A stretch of 64,000 nt of DNA from Rhizophagus clarus (Eukaryota; Glomeromycota; Glomeromycetes; Glomerales; Glomeraceae): NCBI GenBank assembly GCA_015698045.1, contig BLAL01000255.1, positions 2,501 through 66,500 of the forward strand, in the 5' to 3' direction. The translations under genes were made by a program, and so were the position numbers. Of the stretch, positions 24,450-34,434 are shown in pieces; the first letter of the stretch is position 1, and each line of letters opens with the position of its first letter. A model generated the notes under the pieces. That model made no database searches. It worked only from the letters and a program-made list of their open reading frames with translations, and was not told the origin of the DNA.

Positions 24450-25278
24450 AAATTTCCATTAATATTATTTACTATATATTTTTGTTTTTTTTTTATTTAT
24501 ACTATTAGTATTTGTATCTTCATTATTTAAAAACTTGTTACTTGAAGGTAAGAACTTAAGAGAAAAAACAAGTACTTTGAAAAGTAATTGTTTTAGATCT
24601 AGAAGATATTATCTTAGGTGACTCATTATTTTAAATGATAAAAAAATTATTTTTTTTCAGTTTTTGTTGATTTTATTAACTTTTTTTAGAAGTTTTTTTT
24701 CTGAAACTTGGATAGAAGCATAACAAGTAATGTAATTGATATGGAATTTATTATATTCTATTTTAGTATATTATTAAGATTTATAAAATATTATTAGTAT
24801 GTATTATTTTTATCTATTTTTATTTGCAGTAAAGATTATTGTAATAATATAATAGACTGAGTTTTTACTGTATATTCTGCTTTACTATGAAAATTTTTCT
24901 TTAGCAAAAATTTGTGAAAATATATAAGTCAGAAAATAAAAGAGAACTTTTATTATTATAGAGAACTCTTATGACTTTATACTTTTGAAGAAACTTTTCT
25001 AATACTATATTATTTCCTTTTATTACATTGGTAATATTTGTTTCATTGCTTATAATATAACTCACAAATAATCTATATGTGTTTACTATTAATTCTACGC
25101 AACTTTTTTTTCATAGTAATGCTATGCAAACTTACATCTTAGTTAAAAAAAAATTTTAAAAAATTTGTTAACACTATAACAAATTATTTGGTATAAAGGC
25201 AGGGTCATGTGATTTACCAATCTAATCAGATAATCCAAATATCCAATCTTTTTTTTAATTATTTATCAGTTTATTTTT
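24450..25278. other. Gene-free AT-rich stretch
   Basis: I find no coding frame, RNA gene or clear repeat here. Words like ctatgcaaac near 25120 recur at about 26560 and near the right end of the MULE-like element at 20 kb, which may mean the whole 24.5-26.66 kb stretch is a relative of that element. Confidence 0.4.
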
Positions 25279-26385
25279 GTAGTGTTGCTGGACGAAAAGC
25301 ATGACCAGACTTTTGGAATTAAGGTAAGGGAGAGTGGGAAGTGTTTTTTGGTATTTTTTTTTAATTAATTAATTAATTATTTTTTATTTTTATTTTTTGT
25401 AATGTTGCCAGACGAAAGGTATGACTAGACTTTTAAAATTAAGGTAAGGAAGGGGTTGGGGGAGGTGTTTTGTTATTTTTTTTTAATTAATTAAGTATTA
25501 ACTTTTTTTTACTTTTTGTAGTGTTGCCAAATGAAAAGCACAACTGGACTTTTGAAATTAAGGTAAGGGAAGGTTGGAGGAGGTGTTTTGTTATTTTTTT
25601 TTAATTAATTAAATATTAACATTTTTTTTATTTTTTTGTAGTGTTGCTAGACAAAAAGCATGATCGGACTTTTGAAATTAAGGTAAAGGAGGGTAGAAAA
25701 AGTGTTTTTTAGTATTTTTTTTAACTAATTAATTGTTTTTTTTTATTTTTTATAGTGTTGCCAGATGAAAAGCATGACCAGACTTTTGGAATTAAGGTAA
25801 GGGAGGGTTGGAGGAGGTGTTTCATTATTTTTTTTTAATTAATTAAGTATTAACTTTTTTTTATTTTTTTGTAGTGTTGTCAGACGAAAAGCATGACTAG
25901 ACTTTTAGAATTAAAGTAGGAAAGGGTGGGGGGAGGTGTTTCAGTATTTTTTTTTAATTAATTAAGTATTAACCTTTTTTTTTATTTTTTTGTAGTGTTG
26001 CAGGATAAAAAGCATGACCGGACTTTTAGAATTAAGGTAAGGGAGGGTGAGGGAAGTGTTTTTCAGTATTTTTTTAACTAACTAATTATTTTTTTTTTAT
26101 TTTTTGTAATGTTATTAGATGAAAAGCATGATCAGACTTTTAGAATTAAAGTAAGGGAGGGTTGGGAGAGGAGTTTCATTATTTTTTTTTAATTAATTAA
26201 GTATTGATTTTTTTTTATTTTTTGTAGTGTTGCTGGACGAAAAGCATGACCAGACTTTTGGAATTAAGGTAAGGGAGGGTGGAGGAAGTGTTTTTCAGTA
26301 TTTTTTTTAACCAATTAATTATTTTTTTTTATTTTTTGTAGTATTGCCAGGTAAAAAACATGACTGGACTTTTGGAATTAGGGTA
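25279..26385. repeat. Ten-unit, about 118-bp tandem array with exon-like units
   Basis: Units begin near 25279, 25399, 25518, 25638, 25752, 25871, 25992, 26105, 26223 and 26338, so spacing is 113-121 bases. Each unit has a T-rich tract ending in gtag, a conserved segment of about 41 bases (tgttgccagacgaaaagcat, then gaccagacttttggaattaag), then gtaaggga and a spacer with ttaattaatt. The borders look like 3' and 5' splice sites in eight and in most units respectively. In one frame the conserved segment reads LLDEKHDQTFGIK. Confidence 0.85.
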
Positions 26386-26659
26386 TTAAAAACCAAAAAA
26401 GAATAATAAAAATAAATAAATTTGGTATAAAATACTGAAAAAAAGTGAAAAAATAAATAAAATAAAATAAATTTTGGTAAATACTGAGTAATTTAATTTA
26501 CCAAAATTAGTATTTTTTAAAAATAAATCCATATATGTCTATTATAAATTCTATGCAAACATAATATGTGAGTTTCTCTCAAATTGACCGATCTACGCAA
26601 ACTCAATTTGTAGGTTTAAAAAGTAATTTCATATAAGAGTTATATTAATATTATTTGGG

Positions 26660-27691
26660 GTCCTTGTTCACCATCATAGAATTCAGGCATTACAAATCCC
26701 GCAGGTAAAGCCATATTTATTTGATTTGATGGATTATTCTGTAATGCAAATATTTGCCCTTGCAAAATTAAATTATTTTGGCGTTTTGCATGAGTCTTAT
26801 TTTTCACTTTTCATATCGTTTATAGAGTCTGTCCTGATTATACTCTAATAAACCTATATCCCCTCTGCATTGTTGTAGATAATGGGCTTTTTGCTGATAC
26901 ATTCATTATAAGAGAAGCTTTTCTGCTTTCAACTCGTCTATACTGGTTATCATTTTTTTTACTTAGTTTTGAGCATTAGCCAGCAATTGATAAAAGTTGA
27001 CAATAACTATTTATTCCATCCCTTCAGCATTCTGCCTTCGTATAATTTCATTATTACAGATAGCTTCTGCATTATAATGCCTTTTTTGCTCATTAACTAT
27101 ATCTTGTTGCAAACCATTATATTTATAGTGAATTAATCTTATTGATTTTTTGATTTGGGCTGCCAAGATTTCTCTAGCCATTGTTGAGTTGTCCACAAAT
27201 TCATTTATAGTATTCGTTATCTCTATTATTGTCACCATATTATCATCAGAATTATATTGATTTGGAAAATTTTTTCATTCTGAAGTATTCTTTCGTGATG
27301 AAATGGACTTGATCCTATATCACAATTTTGTTACCTGCTCTTCAGACTCTAATAATTTATTTTCTAAGGTAGAGATATATTTTCCTTTATTTCGCATATC
27401 TTTCCTAGCTTGATATAGCTGATTTTTTAGGCTGGAGATTTTAGATTTCAGTTCTGATATTGCTTTTTCTGAAGCATTCTCAAGATACTTTATTTCCCTA
27501 TTGAGATTCTAAATTTCTTGCTCACACTGGAAATACTTTCGCTCCAGTTGATTAATTTGTTTTTCATTTTGGCAATTAATATCCACTTCTGTTTGCAATT
27601 CACTACAGAGATGATAGTTCTCCTCCTCCAGCTTAGTTTTATATTCTTCACATGCTCTCATTTGCCTTGGGTGAGGTCTACAAAATGACAT
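26660..27691 (-). pseudogene. Coiled-coil Gag-like protein fragment, broken
   Basis: A minus-strand frame starts MSFCRPHPRQMRACEEYKTK at 27691 and continues as a long heptad-rich coiled coil, then INEFVDNSTMAREIL, down to about 26660 where it reads ALPAGFVMPEFYDG before contact is lost. Several in-frame stops occur (for example at 27509 and 27011) in one frame. The start and coiled coil resemble the first part of the Gag-like protein in the 14-kb element at 57.9-58.3 kb. It is cut off at about 26660 by the string tttggggtcc, which resembles a terminal repeat of the MULE-like element. Role inferred only from resemblance. Confidence 0.5.
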
Positions 27692-27868
27692 TCTTTTTTT
27701 ATGATTATAAAAGTACTATTTTTTACGTGCCTATATCACAGAATAGGCAGATCATGCATAGTATATATAAAGCATTTTACAATTTTACTAGGCGATCATG
27801 TATGTAAATTATATAGCTATTTATTTTGCAAAAAAAATAAAGTATATTTGGCTAAATATTATACACTA

Positions 27869-28557
27869 CAGTGAATACCAAAATAAACACACCAACTTTA
27901 AATTACAATTACAATACAAATTATCAATATTAATATAATAATATTATATTTATTTTAAAGTTAAGACCTAAAATAATATTTTAAAAACATTTATTTATTT
28001 AATCAATAATATAATTTTATAAAAATCATTTAATTTGTAAAAAAGTAAGATTTCAACTTTTCACTAAAGCAGATACAGCAAAATAAATGCCAAAATTCAA
28101 TTCCTTGAGTAATAATTAGCTTAGATTCCAAAAATCTTGAAGATTGAATCACTGGTTATTAAAAAAGTTAAATTTTAAATTAGTAATTTTAGTGATTTAT
28201 ATGATTTTTACTATAAAAAGTTATAATTTTCATAATTTTTTATAATGTTTAAATTTAATTTTTTTAATAACCAGTGATCCAATCTTCAAGATTTTTGGAA
28301 TCTAAGCTAATTATTACTCAAGGAATTGAATTTTAGTATTTATTTTGCTGTATCTGCTTTAGTTAAAAAGTTGAAATTTTACTTTTTTACAAATTAAGTG
28401 ATTTTTATAAAATTATACTATTAATTAATAAATAAATATTTTTAAAATATTGTTTTAGGTCTTAACTTTAAAATAAATATAATATTATTATATTAATATT
28501 GATAATTTGTATTGTAATTTTAATTTAAAGTTGATGTGTTTATTTTGGCACCCATTG
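27869..28557. mobile_element. Foldback MITE with about 310-bp inverted arms
   Basis: The left arm starts CAGTGAATACCAAAATAAAC and the right arm, reverse complemented, CAATGGGTGCCAAAATAAAC. TA flanks both ends (27867-27868 and 28558-28559). The two arms pair over most of their length, leaving a loop of roughly 50 bases near 28195-28240. It has no coding capacity. TA target and CAGTG-type end fit a Tc1/mariner-type MITE. Confidence 0.8.
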
Positions 28558-28817
28558 TATAATAAAACCATATTCATTTTTATTCCTTTCCAGTTCTCTG
28601 CCAGTTCTTCAATAGTTCTAGGAATGTTCTAGGCACTGGTGAGTTTCAATAAATCACGAGCTGATTGGCCAATCAGATTTCACCTTCCTTGATCTATAGA
28701 CATGATAGCTAAGCTACTGTTATTATTTAATTAAATCATTACATTGATTAATAAATTTGTTTCAATATTTTTTTATAAAACAGACCTTTTGAGAATCTTT
28801 TCACCATGTAGTCAACT

Positions 28818-29390
28818 ATGAAGTTCTCTAATACCCAACTTCATATTCTTATTGATGAATGAAAACAGAGGAATGATAAATACCATGCCACCATAAATAA
28901 GAAGAAACATCTCTTTTGGGACGATATTGCTGAAAAAATAAATGATCAAGAAAATACCAATTATTTTACTGGTGAGGAATGCCATAAAAAATTCTTAATC
29001 TTACAAAAGCTTTTTACGTAAGTATTGCTAGTGAACGCTCTGCTTATGTTCTACAAAGACTTTTCTGGTTAATATATTTTTATTTTATAGACCTTTTAGA
29101 GAAAATTTTTTAAGAGGTTTTTTATTGATAATAACATATCTATGATAGAACCACAATTTAGACAAGCACGTAGTGGAAGCGTTAAGGAATCAAGTAGGGT
29201 GAATTCATCATCTCACTCATCAAACACTAGAATATTGGATATTGCAGATTTATTTGAGACCTCCCCTCCAGTGTCAAGACCGGTAACGCCATCTGTAAAA
29301 ACATCTACATCTTCTAGACCTACTACTCCTACACTTCCCTCTTTTTCTCAAAGTGTGAATATAATTAATATCACCATCAATAATTGCTAG
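28818..29390 (+). pseudogene. SANT/Myb-like DNA-binding protein, broken
   Basis: The frame from the ATG at 28818 reads MKFSNTQLHILIDE, then TGA, then a Trp/Asp-rich helix segment HLFWDDIAEKINDQ and TGEECHKKF, the layout of a trihelix/SANT-like domain. After about 29018 a gtaagt..ttttatag intron (about 29019-29090) is visible. The downstream piece (29142-29390) is Ser/Thr/Pro-rich (82 residues, ending IINITINNC) and is in a different frame from the spliced reading. The internal TGA fits a former Trp. I regard it as a decayed member of a DNA-binding family. Confidence 0.45.
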
Positions 29391-29453
29391 TAGGTTGTGA
29401 TTCCAAGAGAATTGGTTCAGACAAGTAAAATTCTATTTTTCATTAAATATATT

Positions 29454-29534
29454 ATGGGTATGAGAATAGCATTAATAATCATTATTCTAGCTATTATAAT
29501 TGCAAGTGTGTACATTATAGGCGTAGTAGAATAG
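29454..29534 (+). CDS. 26-residue hydrophobic micro-ORF (doubtful)
   Basis: ATG at 29454 opens 26 codons that are nearly all Ile, Leu, Val and Ala (ALIIIILAIIIASVYIIG) and end with TAG. It would be one membrane helix. AT-rich DNA produces Ile runs by chance, so this could be noise or a remnant C-terminal anchor of the preceding broken gene. Confidence 0.15.
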   Translation: MGMRIALIIIILAIIIASVYIIGVVE

Positions 29535-29539
29535 TATAA

Positions 29540-30140
29540 AACAAAATGTAATTGTATAATAGAAAATAAATTCAAAGTCTATCTGCCCCCTTGATCTATC
29601 AATCTGCAAGAGAAGCTAGATAAATTTTTTACGTAATATTTCTGACTTCAAGCTTGCAAGAAGGCAAGCAGATTCATTGATTAAAAAATACTAGGCAGAA
29701 CCATTAAAAAATGAAAAGTACTTTTATTGTAAATTGGCTGGCCAAGCCGAAAAAGCTAAATGCTTGAATGTTCAAACTAAAAGTTTCACATATAAGAATT
29801 GTTATCCCTTCATTCGTTACAGATTTATCTATTATGTTTCTAATTATCAATTATGAGAAAAAAAAAGATTACACAGACTAAAAAATAACTATTGAAGGGA
29901 AGAATGACATATTTACAAAATTATCTAGTATGATCTCACATCAGCTATGAAACCACATGCTAAAAGTTTCTATTGAAGGGAAGTATGACATATCATTGTA
30001 CGTACAATAAGGAATAAAAAGACATAAAAAAGACATAAAGACATAAAGGTAAAAAATAATTCATGAATTATGGATGTATAGCGTCCTAGGGTTTGCTAAT
30101 TTTGCTTTTATGAAGTTGATATTGTCTTCTTTAAAATATG
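29540..30140. other. No intact gene; possible decayed coding remnants
   Basis: Plus-strand frames give short recognisable-looking peptides (for example PLIYQSAREAR near 29585 and ASLQEGKQI-like text near 29650) separated by stops. I cannot name the family and do not claim a gene. Confidence 0.25.
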
Positions 30141-30144
30141 AGAG

Positions 30145-30672
30145 CTAGTCTACAGAAAATAAACAAACGTAGTGAATTCTAAATGGACCTATAGGACCAA
30201 AAATATCAACCATTTTTCTAGACTTTTTAATTGTATCCTTTGCTACGGCTAGAAAAGTACCAGCTGGTAAATATCTCTGAACCTCAGTATTTAACTTATG
30301 TCGTGCCCTCTTCTGCCCTTGTTCTAATAATTCATTGAGACGATTGATTACTGCTAAGCCAAATTCATAATAGCAATAGATGGCATAGGAATCGGCCTTG
30401 CCAACTTTTTGAGATAATTTCTGTAGAATCGTTGAAGGTTGATCCTGAAGGGTTATTTCTAATGAATTGCTATCAATTTCCATCACTTCAGTTGACACCT
30501 CATGTATAAAAACTGACATACATAAAAATATAACAGTGAAATAAAATAATTAATAAATGACTTACGTTTCAGGCTTTCAGCAAAGTTTCCTTCTTTCTTT
30601 GCTTTCTTTAATTCTGAGATTTCTTCCTTAGATGTTTTTATTCTGCTACCACCCCAAGTTTGATATTTTTTA
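30145..30672 (-). pseudogene. Orphaned FRG1 C-terminal exon joined to a family exon
   Basis: The exon at 30566-30672 reads KKYQTWGGSRIKTSKEE and LKKAKKEGNFAESLK, which is the conserved FRG1 C-terminus. In FRG1 it should be followed by a short basic end. Here it has a clean donor (gtaagtc) and an acceptor (tcag) that join it in frame to 30145-30512, an exon rich in the SYAIYCYYEFGLAVINRLN domain. That domain also occurs in the coiled-coil pseudogene at 34.7-35.1 kb. The upstream FRG1 exon (30762-31285) ends in TAA just before its own possible donor. So this is either a chimaeric FRG1 tail read past that stop or a dead exon. Confidence 0.5.
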
Positions 30673-30761
30673 CTAATAATAAGATAAAGATATGAGCGTT
30701 AGTTAAAGTTCAAAATCAATTTTTTTAAAAAAAAATTTTCAAATAAAAAAAAAAGCTACAT

Positions 30762-31618
30762 TTATTCAATCTCGTATTCACTAATTGGTTTTGTTTCTTT
30801 TTTTGTACTTTTAACTTTTTTTCGAAATCTGGCTTGACATTTTATTTTCCAAGTTTCACAGAATCCAACAGTTTCAACATCAGCTCTTAAATTATAACCA
30901 CCATCAGCAATTTCATCAATACTTAAAAATTTATCATAAATACTTTGTAATGCTATCCCATCACTTTTTATAATAGGTGTCCATTCTTCTTGAGGACCAA
31001 TTGCTTCTCTTTCTGCTGTAATAACACCAAATTTATCTGAAGCTAAATACTTTTCATCAAATATTTTTAATGAAATATGACCTGTATTGCCAACAATTCT
31101 AGAACCAACAAATACTGAAGCAATGTCTTCAGGTTCAATTGTTGACAATTGTTTTCCAGATGGTAAAGATTGCACTCCAATACTATGATCTTTTTCTGAG
31201 CAATATAAACAAGACAAAGGTTCACTATTAAAAACTAAAAACAAAGGACCAATTAGATCGCCCTGAGTTTCTGCTAAAACCCAACCTGTTAAAAAAAAAA
31301 ATAAAAATAAATAAAATAAATAAATCAGAAAAGCAAACAAATGAAGTGTTTATAAAATATAAATAAATGACCCTCTTGATTTCCATCTTCTTCAATAGAT
31401 TCTTCAGCCTTACGCTTTTTCTTTTTTCTATAAAAAGAATGGTTAGGTTTAATAGATATTTATCAGTAAATAATGTCTGGTTAAACTAACTTTCTATCCC
31501 GATCTCCTTTGAAACTTAATTTTCCCTTAGAAGCTTTATATTCGGACGTGACAAGTTTAAATTTAAGATCTACAGTAAAACCAGAAAAATTTTAAAAGTA
31601 TATTTGTTTGTTACACAT
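30762..31618 (-). CDS. FRG1: FRG1-like protein (actin-crosslinking-type fold)
   Basis: Exons: 31615-31618 (inferred, ATG+T), 31491-31569, 31372-31427 and 30762-31285; phases agree and the joined frame is 221 codons. The N-terminus is basic (LKFKLVTSEYKASKGKLSFK, then KKKKKRKAEE), a nuclear-localisation-type region. The beta-trefoil fascin-like core follows, with GDLIGPLFLVFN and the family hallmark EAIGPQEEWTPI. FRG1 is a nuclear, nucleolar and Cajal-body protein linked to RNA processing and F-actin binding in animals. The donor of exon 3 (gtcatt) is weak. The frame ends in TAA at 30762-30764 where FRG1 orthologues continue; a C-to-T change of CAA would explain it, and the missing end lies downstream at 30566-30672. 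The protein is therefore shorter than the usual 250-260 residues. The first exon is the least certain part. Confidence 0.8.
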
Positions 31619-31786
31619 GAACATCTATTTACTCCGTGTATTATAAATCATGTTGTATAATGTCATTGTTAAACGTGGCCGTCGGGTCTGCGCGTGTCAA
31701 TAGTATCAGTTGTGCAAGTAAAAAATCATATAAGTAGACAACTAAAACTGGTCGACATTTTATCTAAAACATTCTTCATATAAATA
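31619..31786. promoter_or_regulatory. Short divergent intergenic region (FRG1/YPI1)
   Basis: Only 168 bases separate the FRG1 start (minus) from the YPI1 start (plus), so the promoters of two housekeeping genes must lie in or overlap this stretch. It contains a GC-richer patch (gtggccgtcgggtctgcgcg at about 31674). I see no certain TATA element. Confidence 0.5.
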
Positions 31787-32476
31787 ATGGCAGCTGGAGA
31801 CTCTCTACGTTATCATGCTCGTACTGCTGTACCTGCAGGTATTTATTTCAGTGTTTCGGTATTTATTAATTAAAATATATTTATTGAGATTCTTATATTA
31901 GGTCGTCCAGAGACATATGGGTCCAGAACTATGACAATTCATCCTGAAGAATTCACCGAAGAAGTAGGCCCAGTTTCTTCAGAAGAAGAAAATGATTTAT
32001 CAACACAGCCTGTTGGAACTTTAAAACTTCGAGGTGATGGCAGTGGTCAATCTAGTAATAGAAAAGTTAAATGGGATGATACCGTAGTAGACAACGAAGG
32101 TTTAGGAAGAAAGAAATTAAAAAGTATGTACTAAAAAAATTTAATCAACTTTATTTTTTCGTGAATTGATTATTTTAATTTTATATATTTGTTCTTTTCT
32201 GCAAAATCCAAAGTTTGTTGTATTTACCATAAACCTCGTGCGTTTGGTGAATCCTCAGACGAAGATTCTAGTAGTAGTGATTCTGACGATTCGGATCATG
32301 ATCATGATCATGATCATAAAAATGGCCATCATCACAGTCATAATCATAAACGTCCCGACAAATGTTATCGGAATAGCCCAAATGCGTATGAACGTCAACC
32401 ACAATACAAAAGTGAGATTACAATCTTTCTTCCCTACTCATATTTTTCCAACAAAGCTTTTCAAGCTGTTCGATAA
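31787..32476 (+). CDS. YPI1: Protein phosphatase 1 inhibitor (Inhibitor-3/YPI1)
   Basis: Exons 31787-31838, 31902-32123 and 32214-32476 join to 179 codons with correct phases and GT..AG introns. The diagnostic part spans exons 2 and 3: [20 protein letters not shown] followed by [15 protein letters not shown], matching the PPP1R11/YPI1 core. That core holds the KVKW PP1-docking (RVxF-type) motif and the CCCIY/KPRxFGES block. An acidic Ser/Asp run and a His/Asp-rich run (SDHDHDHDH) follow. The protein binds and restrains type 1 phosphatase in the nucleus. The C-terminus after QPQYKSE is uncertain, since gtgaga at 32413 could be another donor. The 3' end overlaps the convergent RING gene. Confidence 0.88.
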
Positions 32477-32699
32477 CATTGCTTCGGCACACTGGACATT
32501 GTTCTTTGCGGACTGAAGATGCATTACAACAACTAAGGTGAAAAGTATGACCACATTGGAACATCGCATGTGAGTTTACAATTTCTTGTTTGCAATCCAA
32601 ACAAGGTTCAGCTCTCTGGGGAGGTTCAGAGAAAAGATCAGGGGCCACTCTATGACCCAAACTCATTAGAAGCAATGCGATTGATTCCCGGGACGCCAT
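32418..32699 (-). CDS. Small RING-H2 finger protein
   Basis: A single-exon frame of 93 residues from the ATG at 32699. The RING-type zinc ligands run CLDC, QCGH, FHLSC and CPVC, giving a C3H2C3 (RING-H2) arrangement at about residues 33-70. A short helical N-terminus ([13 protein letters not shown]) precedes it and a Lys/Arg-rich end follows. RING-H2 proteins of this size are usually E3 ubiquitin ligases or subunits of them. The substrate cannot be guessed. Its 3' end overlaps YPI1 by 59 bases on the other strand. Confidence 0.8.
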   Translation of the reverse strand: MASRESIALLLMSLGHRVAPDLFSEPPQRAEPCLDCKQEIVNSHAMFQCGHTFHLSCCNASSVRKEQCPVCRSNVIEQLEKLCWKNMSREERL

Positions 32700-32935
32700 T
32701 AAGGTGAAAAAAAAAATCCGTTAGCCTATTTATATTTACGGTACTATGGTAAGGGTTGAATTGATAAAAAATAAGTTAGCAGCATACTGTATCATATGAT
32801 AAACCGTGAAGACTCTTCTCACTTCTAGCCAATAGAAATATGGGATCTACCTGCAATATATGATGCGGGTTCGGAAAAAAGAAACAACCTGACGAAAGGC
32901 TCGGTAAGAATTTTACCGAATATCTTCTGCGCATT

Positions 32936-33631
32936 TCAGGTGATCGGGTTTAGGAATACCGCAGTCTCCGAAAATATATATATATATATATCATAACTAA
33001 AATAATACACAGCATTTTCAGCAAATATTATCCCAGCTCCTACAAAAGTAATCGCGGTATTTGCCAACGTCCAAGTTAAGCTACCCACTACCGCCAACAC
33101 TACCCCAATAATGATTGGAACGATAATAAATAACGCGCTTTGTAACTTATTAAACAATCTTTCTGTTATTGATGTTATAAATATGATCACAATTTGGGTT
33201 CCAAAAAGAATACATAATTGGTAAAGGACGGCATCTTGTTCAGGCTTGTAATTGTTCCAGCATTTAATAAAATCTTGATCACCGTCTCGTCTTTGAAAGT
33301 GGCTCCATACATTAAAACCGATGACGGAAAATAAATTAATCACAGCATAAACAAGATTGAGATAATGCCGCTAATGAAACAAATCAATTAAGCGACGCCG
33401 CCACTATCATTTATAACAAATCTCAGTGAAAAGTTCAAAGGCAAATGTACACCATCTAAGCAAACATACCGGTTTCCTCTTCTCTTCCGCAATTCCATAC
33501 AAGAAAATGCTTCTTTCCCGGTTAGTATCGAGAGTAGCATACCTGGTTCTTTGGCGCCTACTCAAACCGTTATAGACTGCCAGAACCTGAGGATCAGTAG
33601 GGATATTATTTTTATCAAAAGTATAATCCAT
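32936..33631 (-). CDS. Four-helix membrane protein, two exons
   Basis: Exon 1 is 33470-33631 (54 codons, MDYTFDKNNIPTDPQVLAVY) and exon 2 is 32936-33370; the intron starts gtatgttt and ends ttag. The joined frame has 199 codons. Hydrophobic segments lie in YLNLVYAVINLFSVIGF, LYQLCILFGTQIVIIFIT, LFIIVPIIIGVVLAVVGS and AITFVGAGIIFAENAVYYF, so four membrane helices are likely. The N-terminal region is charged and soluble. A TA microsatellite (32976-32992) encodes the YIYI near the C-terminus, which may vary in length between strains. No family name comes to mind; I have seen similar short multi-pass proteins in Glomeromycotina. Confidence 0.75.
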
Positions 33632-33810
33632 TTTTTACGGATATTTTTTTGACGATAGATCCGTGGGAATAACCTTTGAGAAATAAAATTTTCTATTTTA
33701 TATGATAAATATGACATCAACCTGACGTATATGTCACATAACCATGAGTCATGACTCAGCTAATCCGATATTGTACTGCGCATTTCAGGTGATCGGTCCA
33801 CATGACCGGT

Positions 33811-34345
33811 CTAAGCCACAATCGCGAACTTGAGTTTATTGCAGGTAAAACAATATTCCAACTTATCTTGAGAATAGAACTTCGCTAATTCAGGTTCATA
33901 AGGGAGCCGATTCCCATTTTCGCAGTACCGTGAGCATGTAATCCATAATTCCCATGTTTTCCATCACAAATAGGGAACGGTGAGCTTCACGGCTGAGGTG
34001 AAGCAAAATTATAATTATCAATCCCTCTAAAACTATTTCGGAATTTCAAGTATGGGAAGTGCTCTAAGACAGATTTGATAATTAATTCTGAATCGGGTCT
34101 GGCTTCAAAAGTGATGGACCCTTTTTCTGGCTTCGAATTTATAACTTCAGCCCTGTGGGATTCATGTACTTCTGTTAGTTGCCATGGATTGCATCCAGTT
34201 TCTTTTTTATATCTTTTGTATAATTTGGAACAAATCTTATCTGTCAAAATACTTGGTAACCTACTTAATTTGGCATGCCAATCCAGATAATCGGTGGTTA
34301 GTATTTTAACAGACAGTTATTTTCCTTTTTATATGACTGCAAACA
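33811..34345 (-). pseudogene. Module of an expanded coiled-coil/CPLC-type family
   Basis: An 86-residue piece starts near 34247 (DKICSKLYKRYKKETGCNPW) and its frame extends up to about 34345 (TTDYLDWHAKLSRLPSI). Downstream, another frame gives YEPELAKFYSQDKLEYCFTC and ends at a TAG at 33811. It reads like a continuation of the family next door (34435-35976), but frames and stops do not connect. Function is unknown. Confidence 0.45.
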
Positions 34346-34434
34346 ATTTAAATCCATTTTTTCTTCCTCTGGTCATTAATTCGAAAAAAATTAAAATTTT
34401 CCAGATAGATTATCACTCCAAAGAGTTAGTGAGA

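Noticed and set aside
25279-26385. CRISPR-like spaced repeats
   Set aside because: Units are contiguous copies of about 118 bases with similar, not unique, spacers, there are no cas-like genes, and the genome is eukaryotic.
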